64,000 nt of DNA from assembly GCA_030248135.1 (NCBI GenBank), contig JASANC010004071.1:62001-126000 (forward strand), read 5' to 3'. Numbering within the stretch: position 1 is the first letter of the stretch; the number at the start of each line of letters is the position of its first letter. A program made the translations under genes and the position numbers. Under the pieces are notes generated by a model. The model was given only the letters and a program-made list of their open reading frames with translations. It ran no database searches and had not been told where the DNA came from. Source of the DNA: Theristus sp. LFF4_11 (lineage: Eukaryota > Nematoda > Chromadorea > Monhysterida > Xyalidae). Shown piece after piece: positions 44,401 to 57,200 of the stretch.

Positions 44401-47400
44401 CGTCGAGACGACACGCAACACTGCAGAGTGTTGATATCCAAGAACAACTGATGTGCTGTGAGCGAGCGTACCGCAGTTTTCAGCGAGTCTCGCAGCAAGT
44501 AGTCCATGCGATCCACGTCCAGTCCGTCGTGTTTGTTCGACACGACGTCATACAAATACTGACGATCCTCTGGGCGACCGGCGTACTTCCATGCTGCCTG
44601 AAACTGGCGCTGAATGAAATTGAAACAGCAAATGACGCAAAACAGCTCCATTTTTTTGAGCTAAACAGGAGGCGAAAAAACGAGGAAAAAACCAGTAAAA
44701 CTACTGATTGGCTGCATTTCGTTGTGTTCGTGTTATAAAGTTCTTGTTCTTCTTTAATGGACGCTCACGCTAAACGGGAGACTCACGATAACTCACGCTC
44801 ATACTATACAACCACCAATGTGTTGCCTTGTGTTGTGCTCTTGAACTGCTTTGATTTGATTGCATGTTGCATCGGTGCGAGGTCAACTCCGGCCCACGCA
44901 TTTCCGGCCCACGCATTAGCGTCCCGACATTTCCGGCCCACCCATTACCGGCCCACGTATTACCGTCCCACCCATTACCGGCCCGACATTTCCGGCCCAC
45001 TCATTTCCGGCCCGCCCATTACCGGCCCAGCCCAATAATCATCTTTCTGCGCTGTATTTCGCCACGGACAACGAAAATAAACTGAAACCGCACTGTACTC
45101 CCTGCTCACCGACATGCTTTTAACAAAAATACTTAAATTTTTTATTTCAGTTTTCGTTTTCGTATCGCTTCTATTTGTTCATGTCATCGGAACAAATGCT
45201 TCAGTTTGAATTTCGTCGATGATTCAGTTGATGTGTTTTTATTTATTGCTTTGTTCTGATTGATTTTGCACATTCAATTTCAATAACAACAACATGTCTG
45301 ATAGGTCGACAAAAATAGGAGCTTTTTCAAACCGAATTGACGCGCTGAGTTCGAATTTTGCACTGGACACAGAGCCAAATTCAATCATTTTAATTCTTAA
45401 AATTAGCAAAAACTCATGAAAATTGCCCCTCTAACCAAATTTGGACATGTGGATCCACAACCAGGTCGTGTTTCCTAATCCTAATCATTCCTAATCCCAA
45501 ACCTAATCCTAAGCCAAGCCTTTTTGATAAGGTGAAAATGATCAATTTAGTTTTTACATTTTTTCATGATGCATCACCAAAAAATCCGAATGAAAAAAAA
45601 TTAAAAAATCGAACCCTAAGTTCAAAGTGTAACCGCCTAATCAATGTGAGTTTCAGAATGAAATATAGCAGTGGGTGGCGGTTGAAGTCACTGGAAGCAA
45701 ATTATTGGGCTGGGCCGGTAATGGGTGGGCCGGAAATGAGTGGGCCGGAAATGCGTGGGACGCAGATGAACGGGGCCGGTAATGGGTGGACCGGAAATGA
45801 GTGGGCCGGAAATGAGTGGGCCGGAAATGTTGGGCCGGAAATGCGTGGGCCGGAAATAACGGGACGCAAATGAACGCACGCCGTTGCATCAGAAATGCAT
45901 TGAATGCAAATTGTCTTGATGTCGTGATACAAGCAATTCCAACACATTTTGCGCTTACATTCTTATTGCCGCGCGGCTCACCGTCGATCGCCTCCTTGAT
46001 GAACAGGAAATCAGTCTCATCTAGATATTTCAACAGTTCCTGCTTTACGTGCGCGTTTTGCTCTAGCAAACGATCGAACATCATCGTTGAGGCTAGTTCG
46101 TGCTGAAGAAACACAGAAAGACAAAAACACTCACAAAGTTTTGCTTCTGAACAAGGTGGAACGGAACTGGACGACTAGAGCAAACAACTGAAACCAGCCA
46201 ATCGGCGAGCTTTGCGGGCAGTCTACATGTTCAAAAGTCTGGTCACACGGTGAACGGAGACCCTGTTTGGTCTGTTCTGAACATGTGCATTCGATTGATT
46301 GGCACAAATTTACGATCAATGTTTGTGATCCAGTTGATTTCGCAGATAAGGAGACTCCAACAAAACAATTTTTTCAAACAGTGATTCGTCAATCCGATCA
46401 CCAGTGTGTGCCAGTGTGTGTGTTTGTGCTGCGCAATAACATTATCAGCCACCAGTACCACTATTTTTGTCAGACTAGCCGTGTTGCCGTGTGCAATCTT
46501 CAACCATGCGAAGCGAAACGAACCGAGTATTTCGTGGCGTGTGGCGCAATCTCAGGCACCACCATGCTGTCGAAGAAGTGCGACGCCGGTCCGTGGCCGA
46601 GATCGTGGCACAACGCCGCTATTTGAACGCACAAAATGTCACGGTCTGTCACCAGGTTCGGTTGCTTCCTCTGCAGCTTTCGCAACAGTTTGCCCGCCAG
46701 ATGACACACGCTGCAACGAGAGCACTTGCAAATGGTGACTTGCATGATGATTGGATACTGGATTGATTGGTCTTATTTCGTTTTTCGGCCCAGGTAATTT
46801 GTAGTATTAGGTGATTGGTTGGTTACGCACTCACGTGTAGTTTAATGCATGCATTCTGTGCAGGACAGACTCCGCCGCCACAGCAACGGCAGCACAGAAC
46901 GCATGTATCACGTCGTTATCAGCCAATCAGCCATGTCTTTGAAATGAATTGAAATATTTGATTAAAGCGGCATTCACGAAACAATAATTAGTGATGCGCA
47001 GCTGTGTTAAAATCTAGCTTACCGCTAAATGCTGCTTCACGAATGCCGCTTAAGAGCACACAGTGTGCCATGGAGGCAACGCAACCAACAACGAAAACAC
47101 ACGAGCAAACGAACCCGATCGAGTGCTCGAATCGCGTGTGCGTGGCGCACGGCCAGACGAGCCAGGCGAAGCCGAGCTGCTTGAGGCGACGCAGCCGTTG
47201 GAACTGCGCCGTGTCGACGATCGCACGCAGCGGCCGGCACAGCTTGACCGTGCTGTACAGCTCGTCCGACATGCACGCCGCGTCCGTCTCCAGCTGCGAA
47301 CGGAACCCGCGAGTGTCGTTTCAAGTTCAAGATTTTTGAAACGTGGAAATGCGAAACGAAAGCATCAGCAAGAACATCAAAAACACAAAAAAGCCCATCG

Positions 47401-47495
47401 TCACTCACGTGCTCGCAGGTCTGCTTTTGGTCCGGTGTTATGCAGCCGTCGCGTGTTGCAGTCGCTGCATCAAATGGCGATTCCTGGCGCGACAT
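41408..47495 (-). CDS. SAMHD1-like HD-domain dNTP triphosphohydrolase, about 518 aa
   Basis: SAMHD1 enzymes hydrolyse dNTPs to deoxynucleoside and triphosphate, lowering nuclear and cytosolic dNTP pools. The exons from 5' to 3' are 47409-47495, 47115-47293, 46560-46710, 45959-46102, 44472-44609, 44096-44206, 43655-43746, 43373-43429, 42681-42747, 41980-42120, 41793-41864 and 41408-41725; all junctions keep phase. The HD metal ligands are present: [23 protein letters not shown] and [12 protein letters not shown]. So are [44 protein letters not shown] and [15 protein letters not shown]. There is no N-terminal SAM domain. The 5' end (ATG 47495) is the weakest part, and the family's conserved DPIHG-type motif before DTxQFQRL is not seen, so a further 5' exon or real divergence is possible. 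The 45959/44609 intron carries an inverted minisatellite. Confidence 0.88.
42940..43060. repeat. dispersed repeat pair member (GTACGGAGAC block)
   Basis: CCATCCATTTTTTTCGCAAA, then AGAAATCTCC-TATAAA, then GCAGTACGGAGACGCATAAT, match in order about 57046-57150 (CCATCCATTCATCTATTTTA, GGAAATTTCGATAAAG, GGTACGGAGACCCATAAT). One copy lies in a SAMHD1 intron and the other just downstream of the SCP first coding exon. The class is unknown. Confidence 0.5.
44885..45872. mobile_element. foldback element with inverted 15-bp minisatellite arms
   Basis: The left arm (44885-45040) is about ten units of CATTTCCGGCCCAC(G/C) or CATTACCGGCCCACC, period 15 (occasionally 14), ending GGCCCAGCCCAATAAT. The right arm (about 45700-45872) is the same array inverted (GGCCGGAAATGAGTGGGCCG), beginning ATTATTGGGCTGGGCC. 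About 650 bp of AT-rich sequence separates the arms and includes another repeat (45305-45540). Long inverted arms built of short direct repeats are the hallmark of Foldback/Galileo-type elements. The element lies wholly inside one SAMHD1 intron. Confidence 0.75.
46800..46950. repeat. foldback MITE family F, diverged copy in a SAMHD1 intron
   Basis: ATTAGGTGATTGGTTGGTTA, ATGCATGCATTCTGTGCAGG, ACAGACTCCGCCGCCACAGC and CGCATGTATCACGTCGTTAT, then CAGCCAATCAGCC, follow the family order with substitutions. Confidence 0.6.
46965..47053. repeat. small foldback repeat family G, copy 1
   Basis: TTAAAGCGGCATTCACGAAA is mirrored by the inverted CTTAAGCGGCATTCGTGAAG, and TTAGTGATGCGCAG...GTGTTAAAA lies inside. 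A second copy is at 50797-50885. It overlaps the 3' side of the SAMHD1 intron next to exon 47115-47293. Confidence 0.55.
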
Positions 47496-48149
47496 TCTTG
47501 CACCGTCACACTGATTTTAATTGTGCCGTTGCGTGAATTGCAGTCTTTAGTCCTGTTTGGCGTTTTACCCAGTACTGTGAGAAAGACCGTTGTTTCTTTG
47601 GCTTTACCGATTCGTGATCGAATGTCAGTACGCCCAGGAAACGTGGTGATGCTGATGCGTGCAGCGTTTATTTGCGGTTGGTCGCAGTTCACGACAATCG
47701 AACACGAAAAATAGGACGAAAACTGTGACGAAATTATTGAATCGAGTTTGTGGACAATGAATGACTAGAAATCAAACTCTCTTGCAGATTATGTATAGCT
47801 GGAAAAAAGAACAATGACGTTTGATTCGCTCGTCAATTTCAACATCAAAAACCACAACCCAAATGGCATTTCCAAATCTGGCCACATTTTTAGAAATGTC
47901 AAAAATGCGCAGCAGGCTGCTTCGGCCCATCAAGTCGCAATCGCATACGAACAAAAGTTTTCATCGCAGAGCAGAAGCGGTGCGAGTCTGGGTCAGCCTG
48001 AACCTGTTTTGACCAGCGACTTGGGATGGAAAAAAACTGGTTTTTTATATTTTATGAAAAGAAACCGGTTTCTTTTCACGGTTTTAAAAATCAGTTGTCA
48101 CTTGTCCCGCGCAGTTGTGTGTGATACTGCGGCGGTGCTGGGACCACAG

Positions 48150-48349
48150 TGCCGACTGGTCAGAAAACTGCGGCAGTTTCCGGCGGAAAACAAGTGACCC
48201 CTCACATTGCGCAAGTCAGAAGTGCGCTGGCAAAAACGTCGTTCGACTGCGATTGGTTTGTTTTGTGGCAGCAGAAAGCGAAAAAGAAAATTGCAGAAAA
48301 CGATACGAAGACACACACGGAAAAGCACGAAAAGCGCGGGCGGGGTTAA
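48150..48349 (+). CDS. possible terminal exon, unrecognised
   Basis: After a GGACCACAG acceptor-like site, a frame of about 66 codons with GC-rich third positions reads PTGQKTAAVSGGKQVTPHIA and SFDCDWFVLWQQKAKKKIAE, ending in a Lys/Arg-rich tail at TAA. Composition and residue pattern look coding, unlike the A-rich surroundings. No partner exon was found on the + strand, and the site borders a transposon relic, so it may be chance. Confidence 0.25.
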
Positions 48350-50796
48350 GCCGACAGCATTTTTTTCGCTGTGGCTGGATTTCAACTCTTTGAACCGCAA
48401 AATTTCAGCAGAAAACCATCAAAGCATTTCATTTCGTCTTCATTTTGACTTCATTTCATTGTGAAAATTTGGAAAATAGCGTTACTGTAAGAACGAAATG
48501 ACGAAAGAGCAAAACCACGCTGCAAAACAATTCAAATCACGGAATTACAAGTCCAAAATGTTGTTGGTTTTTTCATGTGGTTCAGAATCAAAAACACAAA
48601 ACAAAACAACATCTGTTCAAAGTATTCAAATCTGATTGGTTTGCTTTAATGTTCTCAGATGACCAACTTCAGCGTGATCAGGTAAATCTGAGTTGCTGAT
48701 TGTTGCGAGTCAATCAGCAACTCGCAGAAAACACAGCTCGGTTGCGGACCAAATTGGTTTTCTGTTCTTTCAAATCTCCGTATGTTGCTGGCATTTTTAA
48801 GCCTGTTAACAAACAGAAATCTGAAACAAACACAAAACAAAGTTTGGATCAGCCTTTGAAACTTTGAAACAGGGTTGGTACAGTTTTTTTTATCAAGGAC
48901 ACACTATTCCGATAAAACGTAAGAAATCTAATTTTTTATCATTACATGTTTACATTCAAATTTGAAACTGTGAAAACAAAACAGTACACGCAAACTGAAA
49001 CAAATCCAAGCAGAAACCAGGCAAAAGGCACCATGAGGCATGTTTTCTTTGCGCAACAACGTGAACTTGAAAAAAATCAAACAAAAACTAGAACTTCGCA
49101 GCTACAGTGTACATGTATTTACAGTAATACAGATTCGTCGCAAAATATACGATTAGTTTTCTCGTGAGCACACCTGCACTAATTCAGACAGTGTTGGTAT
49201 TTACCACAAACAGTAAAATCTCCAAAGTGTACAAATTTTGTTTCTGGACAAACATTTACAAAATAGCACTACTATCACAGCACGTAGCACATTTTTGTGT
49301 CATATAAAATGGGGTTTTCTGAAGCGCTTGTCTGAAGACCAATGTCTTTATCAACACAGGCTTCAGCGACGTTGCGCATGTAGGCGTGGCGTTTGAATGC
49401 CAGTGTGTTTGCGTGACACTGTGCATCAAACAAGAAGCACAAGCATGGGACTCGGCTGCATTGTAAAATGCATTGCATTCAGTTCAGACAAACGTATCGT
49501 TATATCGCATGACATGTTCTGGAAAAAGCGGCTAAATAATCAAGTAATGTCAACCTAGAAAAAGTACAGGAAAAACTCCAATGAAAACAGGAAAACAAAA
49601 AAACTGGTCTTTGCGTTTGAACGACAATGGTTTTGTGATGATTTTTTTCTCGACTTCGGTCACATATTTCAGATATAAGAAAACTGGATTGGTTCATGTG
49701 ACAGGGTGAAATTTGGGAGAGTAAACTGCAAAACACAACACAAAAATACAGAAATAATAAAGACTGACAAAAGCGTTTTTATTTTGTTATATAATTAATA
49801 TTTCTACAACACCAACGTTGTCGAAATGTTGAAACAAAAAATGGAAAAGTACAGCAAAAAACTCGAAAAATTTTACACTTAAAGGCACCACTGGACAGAA
49901 TAAAAGAAAAGGTACAATGTTGTTTTCAATGGTTGAAAAGGCGCTTTCAAATTCAGAAAGAGAAACCCATTCCGCTAAATTAAGTTTTGTTTACAACAAA
50001 CAACAGCGACAAAAATGTCAGAAAAATATCGAGAACAGAAAAAATGGACGTGACGTCTCGGAAGTGATATGAAAAGAAAAAACATTGAAAATTCAAACTA
50101 GTACGCATTGATTGGTTGGGTTGTAGCGAAAAACGGCAATAGTAAACGGTTCAAGCGATATTACAAGTTAACCGGGTTTTCAGCTTTGAAATTCAAGTTT
50201 CGAATATTGAATGAACTGTACTGAGTGAGTGAGACAATAGACAATTTTCAGAAATCACCATCTGATATCTCACGCTCAGTTCACTTTACATGTCACCTCA
50301 CCTCTCACATTAGTACTCTACTTCAGTACAGCTGCTCATGAAAAGTACAATACATTATAAAATTATCTCAACAACTGGTTTCTAAAACGAACGAAGAAAA
50401 AAAATTGAAACGAAACCGGACGAAAGGACACTTCCTATGATTGAACAAAAAACCACAAAACATTATGAAATTCAAAAACTAGAAAAAACAATTATACAAC
50501 GCAGTATCCGATCAATCTTAGCACTCATTCAAGCCACCAAAAAACACAAAACTAAACAAAACAAAACGCAAAGCAAACAAAACAACATTACAAAATAAAT
50601 CAATTGACAAGACTTCAGACTACAAGAATAGATTATTTGAATATAATGATTATATTCATCCCATCAGGCATGAGCATTATGAAGGAAGTTTGTTCATTGT
50701 TTATTAACTCGGTGTCGCTTAAACCTGTTGCTGGTACAAGCACAGGTTCTATCTGTTGCTCGTTAATTCATTTTGCCCCCGTCTGATTCCAAAGGG

Positions 50797-50885
50797 GCTT
50801 TTTATGAAACAGTATTTAGTGACGCGTAGGAATGTTAAAACACAGTTATGCGTCACTAAATGCGGCATCATCAATGCTGCTTAAT
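50797..50885. repeat. small foldback repeat family G, copy 2
   Basis: GTATTTAGTGACGCGTAGGA, GTTAAAACACAG and TGCGTCACTAAATGCGGCAT form a hairpin with TTAGTGACGC/GCGTCACTAA stems and share the core with 46965-47053. Confidence 0.55.
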
Positions 50886-51255
50886 AACAAACAAACTTCA
50901 CATCAATGTCATTCGTCAAGCATCGTCAGCGAGCGGGTATGAATAATTTAACAACAACAAATTACGAGGAAAGCTTGAACTGCACTATCACAGTGCAATA
51001 TTGATCAGTTTTTTTAAAGATTTTGATAACAGTGACATGGCCAATCAGTTTGTACAGCCAAAATGCGCGTTTCATTGCCACCAACAGAATGCAGTGTCAG
51101 CTTTCCCAGTTTCAAAAAACATTGAATATTCAACAACAACAGCATTTAACAACGACAACAACATGGCTCCCGAGACTGCGTCGGCAGCCATCTCTAACGC
51201 ATATCTAGCACATGTCGCCACCGGGTCTCGATCCCTCCGCGCTCGTGTCGCGCAT

Positions 51256-54200
51256 CTATCGATTGATCGGCTGCAGCGGCCGCTGCACTGACGCGATCGG
51301 ATTGTTGTTCGCCAGACTCTCTGCGGGCGGCGCGTTTTGATTGTTCGAATTGATCTGAGTCGGTGCACTGCTGGCACCATTCGCATGATGAGCATTATTC
51401 GCATTCGTATTATTATTATTGTTGTTGGTGGTGGTGGCGGTGTAAGTTTGCTGTTGCGCAGCTGTGTCACCGCCGGTTGCTGTTGTTGTTGGCGCCTGCC
51501 TCAGCAGATTGTAGACGTTGTCGACGGGCGCGAGACGATCCAGCAACGGCAGCACGTCCAGCAGCTCACGGTCGTGCATGTCGTCGAACCACGACTGCAC
51601 CGGGATCTGTGCGAAAACAAATCAATACAGTCCAGTTCTATGTCACATGCACTGGTCGGCTGGTGACCATGCATGCACTGCTGTGGAGGCGGAGTCTGTC
51701 CTACGGGCAATCACGCAGGGATCACATGCATTGCGTGCGCACCAACCAATCAGCTAATTGCTAGCGATACAGAAATACGCTGCATATTACGCTCCTATCC
51801 TCGTCGCCTGAGTTGTAGCGTGTTAAGACTATTCGGGAGACTGTGCGTTCGAAGGATCGAGCTCGCAGACGGGTGCAAAGGCACTTAATGACAGGAAAAC
51901 TCATTGGGCGCTTCACTTGAGCGCGCGCTCGTTGTCCGCTTTTCTAGATTAAGCCGTGACGAATGTTGCGGACATTGGTTTCGTCTGGTCTCAGGCAAAC
52001 ACAAACAAGCACGTGTCTGCTTCTGACTGACCGCGTTGTCCGGATGGAACGCGTAGGACGCCGGTGAGTTGTCAACAATGATCACCCGTTTCAGATCGCG
52101 ACCTAACCGATTCAGGTCCTGCAAAGTTCCGGTCAGATTAGGACAGTTAGACAAAAACATATTTCGAAAAAAAAGGTCCATCCCCTGATTTTTCTGGGTT
52201 AAATGACAATTGAGCAATCATAAAGTTCCGTAAAGTAAATAACAGCAAAATCAGCAAGCAGTTTGCCAATATGTTGCAGTCAAACATGAAAAAGAAAAGG
52301 TGGACCGATTATGGATGACTGTTTCTACGGTTATGTTTGATCTCGGCACGATTGAATCACAGACGCGCCTGATTGTCAAGAGTTCCAATAAATCAAGTCC
52401 TGGTCTGAAAACACAGCAGCACTCCGTTAGATAGCGCTGTAATATTGCACAGTGAACAAACAAACACACACACGCACACATGCGATATCACAGCAGCGCG
52501 CGTTTTCAGACGGGGACTTTTGTCATTGACAGTGGCTTGGCTACGAAGTCAAACATTCTCTAGAAACAAGCGCCCCCCCCCCCCCTCCAAAACAAAGGAA
52601 CGAAACCAACTTTGACGTAATTGCCTTTATGGAAAACACACGCCTCACGGAACAGCCTCGCACGAAACACGTTCCATTTGTCCAGCAAGTCCGCCACTGG
52701 ATCCGCGTACTGAATAAAGAAAAAATTGAATATATGATGTTGCAAAGGACACACAATTTCATAATTTTGCCGCACTGCACGCACACACGTTGACAGGTTT
52801 TCAACTCAAACAAATAAATCAGATCACTGGAGCCCCTCCCCCCCACACCAAGGACAGAGCAGAATGCAGAGGCTGTCTCCCATTCGTGGCGAGGGCAATG
52901 GGGTCCCCCACACCAACCCACCATAGTTTGACACCTTCAAATTTCTGAAACATGTGGCATATCTACAAACTTAAAAAAAAGATGCACCAACTTTCGCAAG
53001 GCTCGCCGTAAATAGGATGCACTCGTATAGCTCTCCAATGCGCTTCAGAAATTCGTCAACATGAGGCCTTTTCAGAACATAAACCTGAAACAGAATGAAC
53101 GATTTTGTAGTTGACAATAACAATAATAGATTTTGTAGCTGTCATTTTTTTCGTTCTAATTAGCGTTTTTTTGCTTTGCTTTTTTCTTCTTTCCTTCTGT
53201 TTGTTGCACTACTCATTTGTTGCATATAGTCTTCGTCCCCTTCATATCAGGAACTTTTCTCATTTTTACACTGCACCAGTCAAAGCGGAACATTACAACA
53301 GAACAGAACCACAAACAGACAACCATCTTTCGACAGATAGCAAAACCAACTCCCTGAACTGAGCATCCTTTTGGTGTTCCAAAAAACTTTCAACTTCTCT
53401 GACAAAACAGTGTTCAAAAGTTTCGTGATAAAGTAACGGCAGCACAAATTTTCTGTTTTTTTATCACAAGGACCGATTTTTATCTCCTGGTTTCCAGTTA
53501 CAGCTGTTTGAAAACTTTAAAAAGACCCACTTTCATTTCCAAATTTTACATTTGAGTTGCAACTTTAACTTTAGGGCCATCAAACAAAGCACACCTGCCA
53601 CTGTGACTTTGTTCCGTGCAGGCAGTAGCCAACCAAAACTTGCCAAAAGTTTTTGCTGCTAGTTGCAACAGCACAACGCTTTGTAAAAGATATCTTTCCA
53701 GAAAAAAACTTTGTGCAAGAAAGAATTGCGAACTTTCAGTTGGCGCAGGGGCGGTAACAGTAGTTGCGCATCCGCTTCAGCCAAGAACATTTTGCATACA
53801 AGAAACTTGAAAACGAGTGTCTGTTACGTGTACCCCGAAGTTCTAGTTTCTGTTTTGTCTAGTTATGCACGTGTTCCCACAATTCGCAATACTGTAATAC
53901 TAAACATGGAAACCGTCCTTATCAGACGAATTGTTTTGTTGCGTGCTAGATATTTTACACCAATCGTAGCAGTTAGAAAACTAAAAAAACCACCGACCTG
54001 GTGAATGACACCGTCGATTTCGACAGGTATCACAAAATCGGGATTCTTCACCGGCTGCAAAATGAAACGCAGCGTTAACGCCAAAAAAAATTGAACTACT
54101 TTTTGATTCTTATGACAAAAAATGCTGTCTTATAACAAAAAGACAAAAGAGTTGCTGTCTGGTACGCGAACCGCAACAGCGCAGGTATCCAATGCAAATG

Positions 54201-57200
54201 TTGAATGACTTTTTTGTGAATCACAAAATGAATAAAAAACTGACAAACTCACTTTGAAAGAACTATGCACTAGCGTCTCATCCAGGTCGATGATCAGACA
54301 GATTTTACTGCTGTCTGACGGTCGCATTGGTGGCAGCAGCAGCTTCTCAGACGGCTGAAAAAAAACAGCATCTTCAAGTTTTCACTTTCTGCACAAAACA
54401 ATGCTACATGTGACTGTAACTGAAGTCCATCCATCATGATATGTCGTAATTCCAATTCGCTTGATAAGTCGGTCACAAACACAGCGGAATGTGGCGCTGC
54501 ATTTTGCAAATTCGAGAGATTTCATTCAACAAAGTCACGCGGCTCCATGGACAGCATTTAGAGGGCATTCAGGATGGCTGCCGCGACTGACCTTCGGCGA
54601 GTACGGCTGCTGCACGCCAGTCGGCTGTCCGTTGCGTTCGACGCCGGCGGCCGAGAGCGACATGGCGCCCGGGGCGGCGGCGCCCGGCGGCGGACTGAAC
54701 GGCGTCGCACCGCCATCAGCGGCGTCCTTCGGCTGCGCACCGAAGCAGCACAGCAGCGAGCGCAGCAGACGCCGAGTGCGCGGCTTGCGGACGACGACCG
54801 TCGGCTTCGCGTGGTCTGCACGAGTGGCGGAGAGCGGCATGATTGGTGACAGCTGGCCACGTGTGGGCAGAGAGGCAGCCGCTCTGAACACACCGGCCAG
54901 CACACACGTGAACACTCAATCGCAGTGCAACTGGCACTAACGAACGACACTCGCAGACGCCTCCGGCTGGCGCATGGCTGCTGGTGCGTGCACCCGGCAA
55001 CGGTGTTCAGATTCAGACAAGTGCTCTCTTCACACACCGCCGTGTTTGCATAGATTGACTTTCAGCAAAATGAAAAAAAAAACAATGTTGGTTCGCACGT
55101 ACAGTCTTGAAGATGTAACACCGGTGATAAAAAAAGCAAAACAAAAAACTCGTAAATGATAAGAAGTTTTGTTTGCGGTCGAACGAGAAAAAAACTCGAT
55201 ACATCCTGTTCTTCTTTCGTTCGATTTTTCAGCTGTATTGCGCTCGTTTTTTTATTTCGAACAGGGAAATTCTCTGGCTATTTTCAACAGCAAATATTTC
55301 CATTTTCCAAACCTTCAGAAAATAAGCACGTCTCAAACCAATCCAGACAATCGCGCACAGTTACAAACACGCCAAACATTTTAGCTACTTTTTACCAGGA
55401 AAAATACAAAAATTCACCAACTTCCAACAAAAAGCAGTAACAGATTGCAAAAAAATTGAAAACCACTAAAATTCATGAGAGAAAAAGAGAAACAGACGAG
55501 TGGAAGCTTACCAAAACACGACGTCCACTTGCAGTATCTACCCATCACATAACACCACCCGAAGCATTCAGATTTCGAGCATAAATTGCAGCAACATTTC
55601 ATCAGCCATCGTCAGCTAATCCAGACGATCGTTCTGTGTTTTGTTCATCATAGCGCGTCAAAAACACAACAACATGAACAGCACGACTAAAATACACCAA
55701 CGTTTTACAACTGCGTTTCGCAGTCACATCATTTTCACCTTCATGTGCAACCAGCTGATTGGCCGCTAGTTGCCAATGGTTGCTTGTTACAGCATGATGT
55801 AGCCAATCAGCGTGCGCGTGTCTTGTTAAAAGCACCATACCTGTTTCACTGTTTAAAAAGCAACACCGTGTGAACGAGATGCAGCGATTTTTAAAAACAC
55901 CAGCAGCAGTTCAATCAACTAGTATAAAAATGACAAAAGCAGTAACCAAACAACACAGGTAGAAATAGACGAGCTGAATTATCAAGCATGCCAAGCTGGA
56001 AAACACACGAACGAGCGCCGATAGCAAACACACGGCCAATCGACAGAAAACGATTAAAAAATGCAAAAGCAGCCATTGAATATCATCAATCTATTTGCTC
56101 TTCTGGTATGCTCAATCAAGGTGTGCCACTTTGCGGTTGATTTCTACTAACCGTTTTGGAACTGATTCAAAACGAAGTTTTACAAAATTCCAAAATCAAA
56201 TTTTTAAATTTCAAAACGTTTTTAAAAACCACATATACCAGTAAATTCACCTGAGCACCTAATTATGTTCAGCCAAACCCATTTGCCAACTTTCCACCGC
56301 ACACCAACTTCGTCGGTCTCTGCTTTGTCATAAATTGAAAATGGTTGCTATGAAAATCGTATAAACCTGTGCAAATGAATTGAACGCTGCGTGTTTGCTA
56401 AATTGGCGTTCTCAACTTTTAGACACGTTGAAACTGTAAACCAAGGTGTTTTCAGTTTTCACAACAACATGCACAGTTTTTTAGTACTAATGTCACATGA
56501 CGAAATTGGTTTTCGTTTGGGTAGCAGCACCATAGCGGTATGTCAAACGAAACGTTCCACGGTGGCCCTTCATATTTTCTACCTTCGACCTGTTTTTGCG
56601 CTATTTGCTACACAATACACTAAAACTTTTATTCGCATTTCTTATCTTTTCTTCCGCCGACTATCACGCACTTCAGCGACGCAATGTGAAAGATACAGCA
56701 GTCCGATAATGATTATTTTATGCTTCAGTCTTTTTCACAGCATCTCAAGACATGTTTACAAGCGCCTAAAACAAAAAAAAACACCGACACCACGAGGAAA
56801 CGTCATTGGTTGGCATTTTTTCAAAAGAAACAGTGGACTACACGTGGACGTGGCTGGCAGGGGGTCAAAAGGCAAAAAGAAAACTGTGAAATTACGAACG
56901 TTTGAAAATTGAAGAACAATCAATCCTACACAATACCACTGCATTTTTATGTTTGTTTCAATCCATTCAAAAAAAGTCGACAAGGTGTTCAACCGGTAAA
57001 CCCTAACCAGTGATTATGTTGCCAATTGTAGTCTCATCAAAACATTGATCACCCATCCATTCATCTATTTTATTTTGCAAAAAGCAGGAAATTTCGATAA
57101 AGCTGTATAAACAGCATTTGGTACGGAGACCCATAATTATACTCTGCTGACACCGCCCAACTCTCAACCTCACCAGATCTGTTATGCTCACAGTAGTACC

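Larger units (their letters stand above)
47496..51255. other. intergenic region between the SAMHD1-like and SCP genes
   Basis: The + strand is A-rich through 48900-50600 (AAACAAAACAAAAC runs), as expected for long 3' sequence of the - strand SCP gene. About 48025-48105 carries a relic of a hAT-like terminus. A + strand open frame at about 48150-48349 is listed separately. A family-G foldback lies at 50797-50885. Nothing else could be assigned. Confidence 0.45.

Noticed and set aside
46219..46626. Long open frames on both strands near the SAMHD1 HD exon
   Set aside because: They are shadows of, or run out of, the - strand exon 46560-46710.
53111..54004. Open frames on the + strand between SCP exons
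   Set aside because: They lie within a 913-bp SCP intron, have no splice signals and show no family resemblance.
54461..55000. 159-codon open frames on both strands around the SCP second exon
   Set aside because: The - strand exon 54592-54815 explains the GC-rich coding signal; the other frames are its shadows.
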